This document shows, one piece after another, positions 35,101 through 47,575 of a DNA stretch of 64,000 bases. A program made the translations under genes and the position numbers. The notes under the pieces were generated by a model, which was not told where the DNA came from, made no database searches, and saw nothing but the letters and a program-made list of their open reading frames with translations. The number at the start of each line of letters is the position of its first letter. The first letter of the stretch is position 1. Source of the DNA: Paratinospora sagittata (Eukaryota > Streptophyta > Magnoliopsida > Ranunculales > Menispermaceae); NCBI GenBank assembly GCA_035771175.1, contig CM069593.1:2970461-3034460 (forward strand), in the 5' to 3' direction.

Positions 35101-38100
35101 TATGTAATAAACCAAAGTAAGGTAAATGGCATCTGGGCCATATTATAATATGCTTATTTGTGCAGGGAGCTGAGTGAAATATTAGAGTACTTTAGAATGC
35201 ATATAAAAAAAGCCATGCACAAATACAAGTTGGTGAATCAAAAGTATTATATATATAAATAAGTTATTTGGTAAGACGCACTAGAAATGCCTGAGAATCT
35301 ATGATTGAGCACATGAGAGAACGTGAGGTCTGAGAACAGCATGGAATGTGGGACTCTTGTTTTTTCCTCTCTTCCTCTTCTTTCTTTCTTTGAGAGAGAG
35401 AGAGAGACGGGGGTCTAATTACAAGGACGTCTCAAAAGTGAAAGCTGACATGGAAACAGAGAGAACATCTCACGCCTATTCATGTGTGGGGTTACATTAA
35501 CACAACATCACGCAGTTGTATGTTATTAGAGGGAGAGAAGGAGAGCTTGGATTTCCGAGCCTTTATAATTTTCTTCCTTCTTCCCTTCGTACACCACCAT
35601 CTCTTTCTTTAGTTTGATACCTTCCTTCCCTCCTCTCATGGACCTTTACTCTTATACCCACTAATATTCACAGTTTAATTGTATATTCAATACTTATTAA
35701 TTTATCATGTGCATATTATATCCTTAACCACTTTTGGGCCTACTTATAGGGTTTTAGTTGGGAGAGGTTTCTATACTAATGAGGGTAAAATTTTAAATTA
35801 TATTTTATGTGATGAACTTATTTATATTTAATATGAAACTATTATTTCAGTCTACACAATTTTAATAAGGAAGAAAGACATAATTAATAAATGAGAAGAA
35901 CAAGCAAATGATTATGAGGAGGTAGTTTAAACACAAGACTAGAATAACAATTAAATTAAATGGTTTAATTTAAAAGCTATAGGTGATAACTCGAGGTCGA
36001 ATTATAAGTATTAAGTGAATATATAGACATCAACAATGCTACAAGGTTGTGTTTGCCCATAATAAATTGTTTTTTTTTTTTTTTTGTTATAATTGTCCAT
36101 AATATTACTACTACTGTAAGGGCCAAATTAAAGAGAGAAAGAGAGGGAGCGCGGATGTGTTGCTTTTTGACGATTCATTTTAACTGTTGGGTGTGGTTCT
36201 CTGCTAGCTAGCTTTATTCGTTCTTACTAAGCAGCACACAACCTTGGTCCTTGCAAAAGCAAATCCGTGTAGATTCCTTTCTTTCGAGATGGATCAAAGT
36301 AATATATATATATTTATATATATTACTACTGTTTTCATCATATACTAATATACTATACTAATTAAAATATACTACAAATGGGGAAGAAGATCAGACTTTA
36401 AACTTTGTTTTGCTAAATAAATTAAAGGGTATCATCTTATATATCTATATATATGATAGAATTATTTAATTAATTTACTTCTGCCACAAAAGACCCAGAA
36501 ATGGATGGGTCTTCAGATATCAGACTTAAATTGATTTTCCTCTTTCTCTCTCTCTCCATCTGTGCTTCCGTTGAAAACAGATAGCTGCTGTCTTAGGTTG
36601 TTACCAAATGCTGAGAATTTCCATAGAAGAATCAATCATGTTTGGAATGTTGGTTAGATTGCTTGGTTTTGAGTGGGATTTTGGCGTTTTTTAGATGTTG
36701 TGTTGTATGGCGTCTTTGATTGGGCAATATGTATACATATGAAGTACCCATCGATCACTCTCATGAAGCTTGATATACAAACAAATAAGTACGTTCGAAT
36801 ACTACTATTACACACTTATTATTTGAAAATCATTAACACATATAGATACTCATGACATATTACTGTCAAGCTTGCACGCCAACTTACAAATTCTCCTTTT
36901 TGTTCTGTCTTTCTCAATAGCTCCTATTTTCCCTTTCTTTTTGTGGGTATCTTGGCTCTACTATGAACAGACTTGCACAGATGAAACAGTCTAGAGGACG
37001 ATATTAAAGGAGAAAGAGGAAAGTAACTAACTCTGATAAAAGCCTGAGTTTGACTCATCGCACAATTGAAGAGAGAAGAACACTGCGTGCTTCTTCTCTC
37101 CCAGTAGAATTTTTTTTTTAGAAAATTAATAAGCTCAATATGAACATTGAAGAATATATAAAGTGTTTTTACTTACTGCAAATCATAGAAGAGATCAATT
37201 ATAATGTAGAGCTATAATGCTGGTCATCAAGGGAAGTAACAATGTGATTGAAACTGATTCTTTTGTAGTTATAGCTAATTGCAGAAACTTTGAATAGATT
37301 TTAGAGAGAGAGAGAGAGAGAGAGTTCTTTTTCAACACTGCATTTCCATTAACTTCCTAGTTTACCCTAAACAGATCTTTTGTCTGGTTATGAAGATACT
37401 GATCCACAATATCCTTCATTCTTCAATTGAGGATTTTCAACTGCAACAATATCGTAAGAGATGTGTTTTGCAGAATAGTCTTCAAATAATAAATTATAAA
37501 AACACAATGGCTCAGTTTAAAATTATAAAGGAAAGAAAATATCAATGGAGTACTGCTAATAAAGATTCCATTTAATAGTAGAAACAAACCAATTTAACAC
37601 TATATATATACCTTGGCTCTCCATGCTTGTGCATTTAGAAATATAATTCACTTAGATTTTCTACAACTTATTAACAAAAAAAAGGGGGGTGATGACTGTT
37701 TTTGAAGGATGCGGTTCCTTGTTTTGATGTCACTAGTGGTAGTATACGAGGAAATTTTAAAAAAGAAAAGAAAAGAAAAGGGAAATTCAATAGAGAGATA
37801 TCCACTCACTACGTACAGCAGCAGCACTAATCAATTCAAACAAATTAGTACTTGATGTCAAATATCCAACTCCATGAACTCATACACCCATATCTGTAAA
37901 GATGCCCATAAAATACAGAATAAAAAAAGAAAAAAAGAAACCTACCATTAAATTGCTAGGAATTCTTCATCAGTAGAAGACAGGTTACTCCATCCATCCA
38001 TCATTGTAATTTCACATCTAACCCCCACTTTGTGTTGAAGTTTGCAAAACAATTGAAGTGCTTGATTTGAACATTCCCTCAAGCGCATCGATAGATATAT

Positions 38101-38197
38101 GATATCTTTAGTAAATTTATAAGAGCTGACTTAATAAAGAAGAGAAGAAAAACTGAAGCTTTTGATTGGAGCTAGCAAGATGTTTCTGAAATTGAAG
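32127..38197. other. AT-rich intergenic DNA, no gene seen
   Basis: No frame here carries a recognisable motif. Pyrimidine- and GA-rich tracts occur at about 35370-35410, 36125-36150 and 37303-37324. The part at 35320-35660 has promoter-like composition (CT-rich leader, TTTATAAT) but no gene follows it. The last few hundred bases are the 3' flank of the Dof gene. Confidence 0.5.
37303..37324. repeat. (GA)n microsatellite
   Basis: About eleven uninterrupted AG units. GA tracts can bind BPC/GAGA factors in plants, but no promoter is evident beside this one. Confidence 0.9.
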
Positions 38198-39530
38198 TTA
38201 CAAGAGATGGCTGGTTGAAGAAGAGGTAAACCCAGATAGATCTGTCCATGCATTGCCACCCAAAAACTGATCACTCCCAGGGTTAATCCCTAAAAATGGC
38301 CTTACCGGTAAATTCAACCCTTGATTCTCTTCCATTTTTACTGCTCCTTGCAAGCTTCCATGCAATATTGGCACTGATGAAGTTGGTTGCTTATTAGCCC
38401 TAACCAGACCAATCGCCCCAGCTCCACCATAAGCACCACCTGGTTCAACACCTTCTTGATCAAAAGGATACAAACATGGTGGTGGCTCCAACCCAGCCAA
38501 AAATGGAAATTGCTGCACTTGCTGCGGAAGCCGCCACTGCTCATGAGCACCACAAGACAGAACATTACTACTTCCACCACCACTTGAATTGCTTATACCC
38601 ATCTGGAAATCCAAATCATGATGACTACCCCTTCCAGAACCACCACTTGTTTGCTGAATTCCACAAAAATTCAAGCCCATTTGATCGTTAGGTGCACCAT
38701 AGTGATGATGATCAGTGAGATGATGATGAAGAGAAGCCATAAAAGGCAAGTGTGATTGTGGCGTCGGATGATGTGTTATATGGCCGAGGAGCATATGATC
38801 ACTAGCAGAATTGCAGCTACTTGAAGGAATAGAAGAGCTTGTGGAGCTGGAACCTGCAGCTTGGTGGCGTTCATGAGTGGTGACCGGAGATTTTGAACTA
38901 CTATTACTATTACTACTACTACTGCCTTTGCTACGCTTGTTCCTCCGGCAACCGCCACCCACCGGAACGTTCCTCAGTGCACCACCTCTAGTCCAGTACC
39001 GGCGACAGGTCTTGCAGAAGTGGCGAGGCTGGGAGAGGCTGTAATTGTTGAAGTAGCAAAACTTTGTATTGGATGAATCACAACGCGGGCACTTGAGCGC
39101 CACCTCCGGCTGAGGCAGCTTTGCCATCCGGGCTCGATCAGCCATCGAAGCTGGCCTGATCGAGCCCGCGCTGCCTGTAGCCGGAGGCGGGAGCGGCGGT
39201 GGAAGCTGGCCGGGATTCTGTTCATTTGTAGGTATATTGGTACTTCCAGACAATTGATTATTAGCTTGCTGTAGAAAAAATAATAACAAGGAATTAATAA
39301 AAAGCACCAGAATTCCAACAAAAAGAAAGAAAAATCAAATATGTGTGGTATATTCAAGAAGAGGAAGGAAAAGGGTATTTAGGAATATTTATCTATCTTT
39401 TAAATTTACTTTTTTGATGAAGAAGCTGGGGAGAAAGAAATTAGAAGAAATTAAAAAAAAAAAAAAAAAAACTCATCACCTGCTGCCAGTTGGTTGGATC
39501 TAGATAGACTGGAACTGATGAAAAAACCAT
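38198..39530 (-). CDS. Dof zinc-finger transcription factor
   Basis: Two exons: 39530-39480 (17 codons, [17 protein letters not shown]) and 39268-38198, joined CAG/GTGATG to CTACAG/CAA in phase 0; 373 residues. Dof factors bind AAAG cores; this subgroup starting MVFSS and splitting after NWQQ is close to DOF2.4/DOF5.1 (PEAR-type) factors of vascular tissue, a placement by memory of the N-terminus. Seen: a Pro-rich N-terminus, the Dof finger with Cys77, Cys80, Cys102 and Cys105 (C-x2-C-x21-C-x2-C), then [20 protein letters not shown], a Lys/Arg stretch likely to be nuclear import, a long Ser/Asn run, a His-rich stretch and a Gly/Ser-rich C-terminal half. No breaks. Confidence 0.95.
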
Positions 39531-39615
39531 GGTTGTTGATCTTTCTCTTTTTTAAAGGTTGATGGTGGGTTTTTGGAGAGATATGGTGGAGAATCACATC
39601 AACATAAGAGAGTTG

Positions 39616-39660
39616 CAGAGAGAGAGAAAGAAAGGAAGAAAGAAAGAAAGAAAGAGAGGA
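39616..39660. repeat. GA/GAAA-rich tract upstream of the Dof gene
   Basis: GA units followed by a run of GAAA units, about 90-130 bp upstream of the Dof start codon on the minus strand, so probably CT-rich leader sequence, typical of plant 5' UTRs. Confidence 0.85.
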
Positions 39661-40283
39661 GAATAGGAAAGATAAAGGAGAGGCTTTTATTTATTTTGTT
39701 CTTGTTCTCTCTGTCCCTCTCTTTTTGTTTTATTATTATTATAATTATTATTTTTTTCTTTTTAAGATAGCTAGGGTTTTGGGGGGTGGAGGGGAAGTTT
39801 CTTCGTCCATAAGCTTCTTTGTGATGCTCTCTGGTGCAATGCTCGGGGAAAAGAGGTTAGTGGATCCTCATGCATGGAAAGTGGATAGAGAGAGAAAGAA
39901 AAGAAAAGAAAAGAAAGTAGAGTGAGAAGTGGGGGTTGGCTCCTTCCAGAGTACATGAAAATGAGCCCTAATTGCAGAAAAAAAGTAAATATCTAATGGG
40001 GTCGTGTTGAGTTAACGATGCATATATATATTTCCCTCATTTTACATTTCATGCAAATTCATATAAGTGTCTCATTCTACTTTCCAAGAATTAACATCCG
40101 TTCTTTCTCTCTCTCTTTTTTCATCTTTTCTCCCTTTTTTTTTTATATGTGATGGTGTATGAATAGCAGTGCTCTTACCAATGTAACTTTTATTTTATTT
40201 TTTTGGACAAAAATTTATTTATTTATTTATTTATCTTTTTGTTAATTTTGATTCTAGAAATATCTGACCTCTTATAACATCAA

Positions 40284-40381
40284 CACTATAAAAAATAGGA
40301 AAATTAACTACAAACTTTTAGCTACAAATAAACATATATCACTACAAAATTTTATAGCTAATTCCCCTATTTCTTGCAGCG
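40284..40381. mobile_element. 98-bp miniature inverted-repeat element, CACTA-like ends
   Basis: The left end CACTATAAAAAATAGGAAAA and the reverse complement of the right end CGCTGCAAGAAATAGGGGAA match over most positions, and similarity continues inwards (AATTAACTAC against AATTAGCTAT). The arms are imperfect, so this copy is older than the one at 21114. No clear target duplication. Confidence 0.5.
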
Positions 40382-41829
40382 AGAAGATCTAATCTCATGA
40401 GATGTGTGTAATTCAAGTTGTAGCGATCACACCAACCTTAAGTTAGTTACATTATTATTAATATTATTATAATTATTGTTATTATTATTATTAATAACCA
40501 AAAAAAAAAAGTGAAGTGGGTAAAAGTAAGAATATTATGATACTATCATACACATTGACAAAAAGAATCATACCAGTCTCAACCAGCAATTAAATCACTT
40601 TAAAGCTGCATTAAGACAAAAATAAGCAATAATGTGGGCACATTTGATCTTAGTCTTTTTTTTTTTTTTCTTTTCAAAAGCATTTGATGTTAGTCTTGGC
40701 TCATGATTTTTGCCCACGATTAATTCCTTGGAAAGAAAAGTTACACTTTATTTAAAAATGTCGGGAAAGGTATTGGATAAGTTCTAATAACACAATATAC
40801 AAAGAAACATATTGATAAAATATTTTGCCGAGCCTTATGATATTGAACACTTGTCCAATTTTATAATTTAAGTTAGAAAGTTAATTTAATATATTTAAAG
40901 CTTAACTTTTCATCTTGTTTACTGGTTTTAGAATAAATGTTCTTGTCTCTTAATTATTTAATGTATATATGTATAACAGTCGTCTAAGCTACAAGAGCTA
41001 ACTAACATGCACAATATAAGGTATATTCAATCAGAACAAGCTGCAAAAGCAGTGGGAAGTTTTTAATTTAATCTGCTAGACGATGAGACATGAAGATTCT
41101 TTATAATTTAAAATATGATATATAAAAGTAAAATTCTAAAATTTATTGATGTGGTATATGTTAAAGCCTATTAAAAGTTTACATATATATATAAGCCACT
41201 TTCTCATGACTTAGTTGCCTATAGTATTATGTTGTGTCACACCCCGGATTTCAATCCGAATATCTTTTCAAGAAATTAAAAAAAAAAAAAAAAAAAAACA
41301 TGCGGTTTGATCTCCATGTTGCAAATATTAGTTTGAGTATTTGATTCATATATTACAAAGTACTCTCTATTAATATGTTATTGAGAATTAAATGGAGCCC
41401 GACCGAGTTATTCATTTTTCAAATACAATTTTTTAAACATATCCACGGCTTATTAACTTAAAAAGCAATAATAATGAAGTTCTTCATATCTTTTATCTGA
41501 AATGACTCCTATTTTTTGGCCTTTAGTCATCTAAATAAAAGAAATTTTAAAAGCTTAATTTACTTTTTTTATTTTCTAGATAACTACTTCATTATTGTGT
41601 CTTTAGGTACCCGTATAGATATAATCACGATTAGTTGATTGAATAGACAATTATATCTTTTTTGCTAATAAATCTAAAACTATTTCAATATTTTGAGTTT
41701 ATTACTTTAATTTTTATTAGTAATCATGTTTTTTTTTCTTCTCCTACTTACAATAGTTCTCTTACTGCTTAAAATAAAGTAATTTAGAGATTTATACAAT
41801 TTAGTTTGATAATTATGACTGTTTAAGTC

Positions 41830-41861
<32 letters not shown>

Positions 41862-41953
41862 TTCACAAGATTGAAATAGTATAAATAATTACCTTTGCAC
41901 TTAGTTTTTACACAGTTAATTTACATGAGAAGTATTACACGTCTACTCCTTTT
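40382..41953. other. AT-rich spacer, no gene seen
   Basis: Contains a 20-base A run (41278-41298) and a (TA)n tract near 41830-41856. No open frame of note. Confidence 0.55.
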
Positions 41954-42109
41954 GCGGACTAATCCATTTGAATTTAACTCGGGTTGAACCATGAAAGTGC
42001 AAAGGTCTCCCAACAAAAGGTCGTTTCATATATGAGTAAGGTTTAGAATCTAAAACCTCGCTTAAGGAGAACAAATGTTAAGCCATCTAAACCAAGCCAA
42101 TATTGGTAA
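41954..42109 (-). mobile_element. tRNA-derived SINE, minus strand
   Basis: On the minus strand: TTGGCTTGGTTTAGATGGC as the A-box region (about 42100-42080), then CCTTAAGCGAGGTTTTAGAT and TCTAAACC, which read like a tRNA variable arm and B-box. ACTCCTTTT flanks both sides (41945-41953 and 42110-42118), an exact 9-bp target duplication. Confidence 0.65.
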
Positions 42110-42914
42110 ACTCCTTTTTTTTGTTATTTATATCTATCCAAAAATTGTATCATGGTAATTAATATTTATATATTATTGATGCAACTTAACTAAATTAAAT
42201 TTATATTCTTAACCGTTGGATTTGTGCATTTTTATTTTCGGATTTAAGAACCTAATTTTCAAGGTCTTAATTTTCCTCATTAAGTATATTATATATATAC
42301 TTATTAATATTTCAAAATTATCTTTAATCACAAAATATAATAAAATAAAACTTTTGATCCAATCAAAGAGAAAGTTTAGATCGTGTTAACATTAGTTGAG
42401 GCCCTCCAATTCATGATTGGCCCACACATTATGTAGCACCAAGAACCACACACTCACTTGGCCATTCATAATTAAGTAAATATTGTGTTAGAAACACCTC
42501 ATGTTTGACTGCTGGACTTGACCAATCATGCTCATCCAGCAAGGCAAAACATTTAAGAAGAGGGTGGGCCCAGCACAATTCGTGTGACGTGTAAAAAGCC
42601 CCGGAAGTAAAGTGGACATCGAACTCTGAAATGTACGTACGGCATGAATGAACCTTCAATTGATTTTCTTGAATGTGATGCGTTCGAGGAAGCCTATTCA
42701 ATTTTCTTACTTCGAGGAGGAGTTACTAATATCCAATAATATTAAGAGAAGAAAAGAAAATCTCCACAAAGTACTCTTCCTTCACTATAAATAATAGACC
42801 TAGCAAAAAATTTAGAGTAATATCAGGTTGATTGCAATATATATAAACCACTATACAAAACTATACCATTCCAACATATTTAGTTTTTTTATTTTAAAAA
42901 AATTAGGGAAGGGG

Positions 42915-43090
42915 AGGGAAGGCTACCCTACTCTAGGGTCAGGGCATGCTATAAGGCTTAAAAAGGACTTACAATTGTTTACTAATACTTTTAATTCTGG
43001 AGGATAAGGACAGTTGGCGCAGGATTTAAACCAGCCGACCATCACCTAGGACGAGAAGTTGAATCGCTAAACCAAATGAGCCAATCCTTG
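42915..43090 (-). mobile_element. tRNA-derived SINE, minus strand
   Basis: On the minus strand: A-box-like GGCTCATTTGGTTTAGCG (about 43080) and B-box-like GGTCGGCTGGTTTAAATCC (about 43030), followed by a body ending in CCTTCCCTCCCCTTCCC and an A/T-rich tail at the low-coordinate side. I could not define a target duplication. Confidence 0.6.
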
Positions 43091-46000
43091 TTAGAAATTT
43101 TTAATCAAATATAAGTAGGTGATTCAATACACTTCTAAGGTGACGAGGTATTATAATTCGCATTAAAATAAAATATCTTAATCAATTTAACATTATTTAA
43201 AATTTTATATAGCATTATTCTCAACTCAGTAAAATCTTTCCTAACTACTCTCAATCGATTGTATAAATTTATTTCTTCCACTCTACTCATTAAGGACAAA
43301 GTTGACATTTATATATATTTACAATTAATTTTATATTTTTAAATTAATTTTATCCATATTATATTATGTTTTCTACCAACTTTATTTTTATCTAAATTAT
43401 TAATTAATCAATCGTAACTTTTACCAATTCATTATGCTAACACACTATTAATAACTAATTAGTATTAATTAAATTGAGCAATACATAATTGAATTTAAGT
43501 ATTGGGGCAACTAATGAGGCAGGTGCATCGAAAAATAATTGTGTACTATTGTACAAAATATAACAGATAGAAATTATTATAGAAGAGAAAAGTGAAAAGA
43601 AGCTTTGGAAATGATTTTGTCGTTTGTTGCTTCTCTTTCTATAGGTCCATTTTTGGAAAATTTCATTCTTTTGCTGTCGTGGATGGAAATATCAAATTTG
43701 AAATGATTACCTTATTTTATCTTTTTTTCCTCTACCACTTGGTGTTATGTCCATTTTGCTTTACTAGAAATTATACCTTTAAGGGAAAAAAAAAACTACT
43801 ACAAATGTATTTATTAATATACATTATATATATATATATATATTATGAAAGTAAAAGATTAATTACTACATATATGAAAGAATAAGGTACCATAAATAAA
43901 CATTAAATGTGTAACGCATTCATAATTTGCATCAACAAAATAATCACATGCATATTAATTTGTATATAGATATCCATAGTAATGCATTGCTCATGTTGTC
44001 TATATTAACTTTACTCATTTAAAATTTATTATTTTCTTAATTGCTATTGGGTAAATATAAACTTATTTAGTCTTCTAAGAAACGTTTCAAATAGATAAAT
44101 TTATCATCAGAAGCAATTAAATACTTATTTAAGTTAGACTATTAAATTTGAATGTAAATAGGAATAATAGTAATAAGTAGCTATTGAAAATAATTTAAAA
44201 TGTCTCATTTTTTTGTTATTAAAATGGGTATGAAAATGGATTGACTCATGTATACCACTTACAGTTAGAGAATATTTCTACTATATCTATATTGGGAGCT
44301 TCACGAATATATAAGACCTCAAACGTAAGCTATTACTTTACCAAAGGCTATTAGTGTGACCTGAACCCGCATATGTCTCTTAAGGACTGAAGTGCAAACA
44401 TACCTTCGCCAGCAACTAATTCTTTATTTTATTTATTTTTACATATTAATAACAAGCAGTTTTGTATCATCTAAATGAATAAATCATTTTTTGCGTGGGT
44501 GATTTTTGGGCATAATGCAGTGGCAGCAAGGCGACAAACACAGAGAAAGCCAAGAAAGAGATTTTACAAAAAATAAAAAAAATAATTCACGTATTTGGGA
44601 TCTAGTGCTGGGCCCCAAATGGGTTCGGGTCGGTCCACAACATGGGTAAAGGCCCGCGATAGCTACCTGTACGCGGTTGAGAGGAGCAATCTGCTGTCGT
44701 CATCAGATGCTTATGGTCGAGCGATTCCCGCGTTCATTGCCTGCCACGTCAGATACTCTGTGGACCCCACCGCCCAAAACACCTCCTTAACCGATTTTCC
44801 TCTTTTCAGCTTCGGGAATATATACGGGGCGGTGTAAAAGCACCCAATCAATCTCATTGAAAATGAAATACGTATATAACCCAAAATAAAAAGGGCTAAA
44901 ACGACTAGTACTATGGCTCCTTGAGTAACTCTATTTTTTTCCTATATTTTGCTAAATTTCTTATTTAAGTAAAGTTTTATAAAAATAAAGTGTTTTGATT
45001 AAAATTTTAAAACCTTTAAAAGAAATAAATGTTTAGCAAAATTAAAAGTTAAATCTCCATTTAAAAAAATAAAAAAAATTAGTTTTTTTAGAGGCTAAAC
45101 CTCTATTGCGAGCAGAGAAAAAGCCGTAAAAAAAACGTAATTTTTTTTAAAAAAATCTCAAATTACCCTTCTTCTCCCAACAATTATATATATTTTTTAA
45201 ACTCTTTCTCTTCTCTCCAACAACTTTGTTCACTTCTAAACTCTTCCTTTTCTCTTTTCTTTCTCTGTCTCCTTCTCACTTCTTCTCCACCTTTATTGCA
45301 TAAACTCAAGGTAAAAATTTTTAACTCCAAAAAACAAATAAGGATTTCTCTATTCCGACGTGGCATAGATAGAATCTCCTTTCTGTTAAAAATCTCAAAA
45401 TTTTGATAATATAAGAGTGTTGATTTTGATAAATAGTTTTTGATTGAGTTCAATGTTTAATTTAATTTTTTTTATATTTTTATTATAGATAATATAATAG
45501 TAAAAAATATTTTGATAAAAGATATCAAATACCCCTCTAATAAAAGAATTAAGTGTTGATTACCAAATGTTCTAAATCTAATTCAAAACTAAACTTAGAT
45601 GTTAAAATATTAATTATCAAACAATACATTTCAAATAAGTTTTACTAAAATAAACTCTTATTAAAATAGAGGTAAAGAAAATATATCTTATTTTTTAAGA
45701 TTAGATTTACCAAACGCTATCTATATATGTATTTAAATTTATATTCAAACTAATATAGTAATACACCACATTACGACATTATCAAAAAAATAATAATAAA
45801 AAAAGTCCTTCATTTACCATACACCACGTCAACATTATAATTGTTTTGGGTATAATTTTTGAGTCATAAAAATATTTTTCAACAAAAAAAAAAGAGAGAT
45901 TTCATTTACCGTCTATCATGCATACCGAATAGTGGACTACGTGTGAGATGATTACTAAACAAGTATCTTGGATTAATTATGTGAAAATGAAGTTGATAAC

Positions 46001-47338
46001 GATGTTGATTGGGTATCCAAGGCCAAGTTAGGCAGACTCGCGCTTCTCCTTTCTATGCATTCTTCTTTATGAGAACTAGTTTTCTTGAGGACAGGAGCTA
46101 GCAAATTCCCATAAGTTTTGAAAGCTAAATCACCAAGCCTACCTACCTACCTAATAATTTCACAAAATCACAAAAGTTGAAATAAAAACATCTAAATTGA
46201 TATATATACCTTAACTCAATTCAACTTAGCAAAGTTTTATCTTCATTGTATAGGATTAACTACACAAATTCACTTCTTTACCTTCTTTATCAAAGAATTT
46301 GAGCCTTTCTCTTAATTTGATTTAATAGATTTATTTTAAAATATAATTGATTTAATAAATGACTCTGTAACCAACATTTTTTCGTTATCCTAATTTAGGA
46401 TTGGTTATATTTAAAGGTATGCAAATATGTTCAGCACAAGTGGAGATCTCACATATGATTAAATGAAGAAAATGCAAATGCAAACTATAATACTTAAACC
46501 CAATACTTCTTTCAAAATCAATACTCTTATACTGTGAAACCATTGAACTCAATCAAAAATTATAACTCATAATTGAAAACTTCACAATACATATTAAGCT
46601 ATTATTAATAATTGTGTCAACTATATATTATTAAAAAGACTAAAGAAGAAAGAAAAGGAAGTTGAGTTAAACTTTGGATTCTTCTATTAGTATTTTTATC
46701 CTATGGTGCCTTTATTGGAAAATCAAAATTTGTAACTGTCAACCTTAGAAAGCTGAAAAGAAGGGAGGAGCTAGCCAGCAATGTTTATCAGCCTCTGTCC
46801 CATTCTTCCAAAGAGCAATATAAGGCTGTGGTCCAAATCCCACACTTACGTATTTAGTCACTTTCACGCCAATCCAGTTGCCTCCTCCTTTAAAAGCCCC
46901 TTGTTAAGCTGCTTTCACCTCTATCGAGTAGAAACCATCAACATCACATCGTATATATATAATTGATATATATATATATATAAGCTAAGATATTAATCTT
47001 TTGATCAAATCCTAAATATCTTAGATTCCAGAAAAAAATGGAAAATAGGAAAGTCGGTTGGGGATATTTATAATATGTACTAGTCGACTTGAAATGATTA
47101 AAGAAGTCGGTCCAAGATTATATATCACTGATTTCAAAGCGAATTATTATTCAGAAGTTAGATTAGTGGGGTCTGGATGAATTATAAGGTAAGATCTTGT
47201 GTTTGGGTCTCCCGACCAAAGCCTCAATCATGTTGTCCAAAAAGGTGAAGCTTTGGACATAGCACCTGCTAGCTAGCAGCTGCCTTTATCTTCCCCTTCT
47301 TGTACACAAGCAAACCAAGCTAGCTTTCACATACGGTT

Positions 47339-47370
<32 letters not shown>

Positions 47371-47378
47371 TATTTATT
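43091..47378. other. AT-rich desert with one GC-rich island
   Basis: Mostly A/T runs without frames. An island at about 44600-44840 is GC-richer (GTGCTGGGCCCCAAATGGG, several CCCGCG and CCACGTC words) and has a short frame with no motif. At 46850-46930 a CCAAT word precedes TTTAAAAGCCCC, which looks like a core promoter, but no gene follows. CTAAGATAT and ATATCTTAG (46984-47022) form a small inverted repeat. Confidence 0.45.
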
Positions 47379-47575
47379 GATCATCGCATTCTTTGAATCC
47401 TTATGGATTGGAATTATCCAATCAGCTATATATATATATATATATTATTTATTGATCATCGCATTCTTTGAATCCTTATGGATTGGAATTATCCAATCAG
47501 CTATATATATATATATATATAATATTGATCATCGCATTCTTTGAATCCTTATGGATTGGAATTATCCAATCAGCT
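47379..47575. repeat. Three tandem copies of a 73-75-bp unit
   Basis: Units begin GATCATCGCATTCTTTGAAT at 47379, 47454 and 47527. The non-AT part is essentially identical in all three; a (TA)n tract joins the units and varies in length. Each unit carries GATTGG-AATTAT-CCAATC, an inverted pair of CCAAT words. Near identity implies a recent triplication, or an assembly issue at the (TA)n joints. Confidence 0.93.

Noticed and set aside
35320..36610. CT-rich, promoter-like DNA considered as a non-coding RNA or microRNA locus
   Set aside because: I found no foldback of suitable length and no known microRNA word; left as spacer.
42429..42701. 90-codon minus-strand frame in the desert
   Set aside because: No homology recognised, no promoter or conserved neighbour context, in a region otherwise without genes.
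44595..44837. 80-codon frame in a GC-rich patch
   Set aside because: Starts at a TTG unless shortened, has no motif, and GC-rich composition alone explains a run without stops.
46781..47025. Promoter-like stretch followed by a small inverted repeat, considered as a microRNA gene
   Set aside because: The inverted repeat has only a 9-bp stem and no known mature microRNA sequence was recognised.
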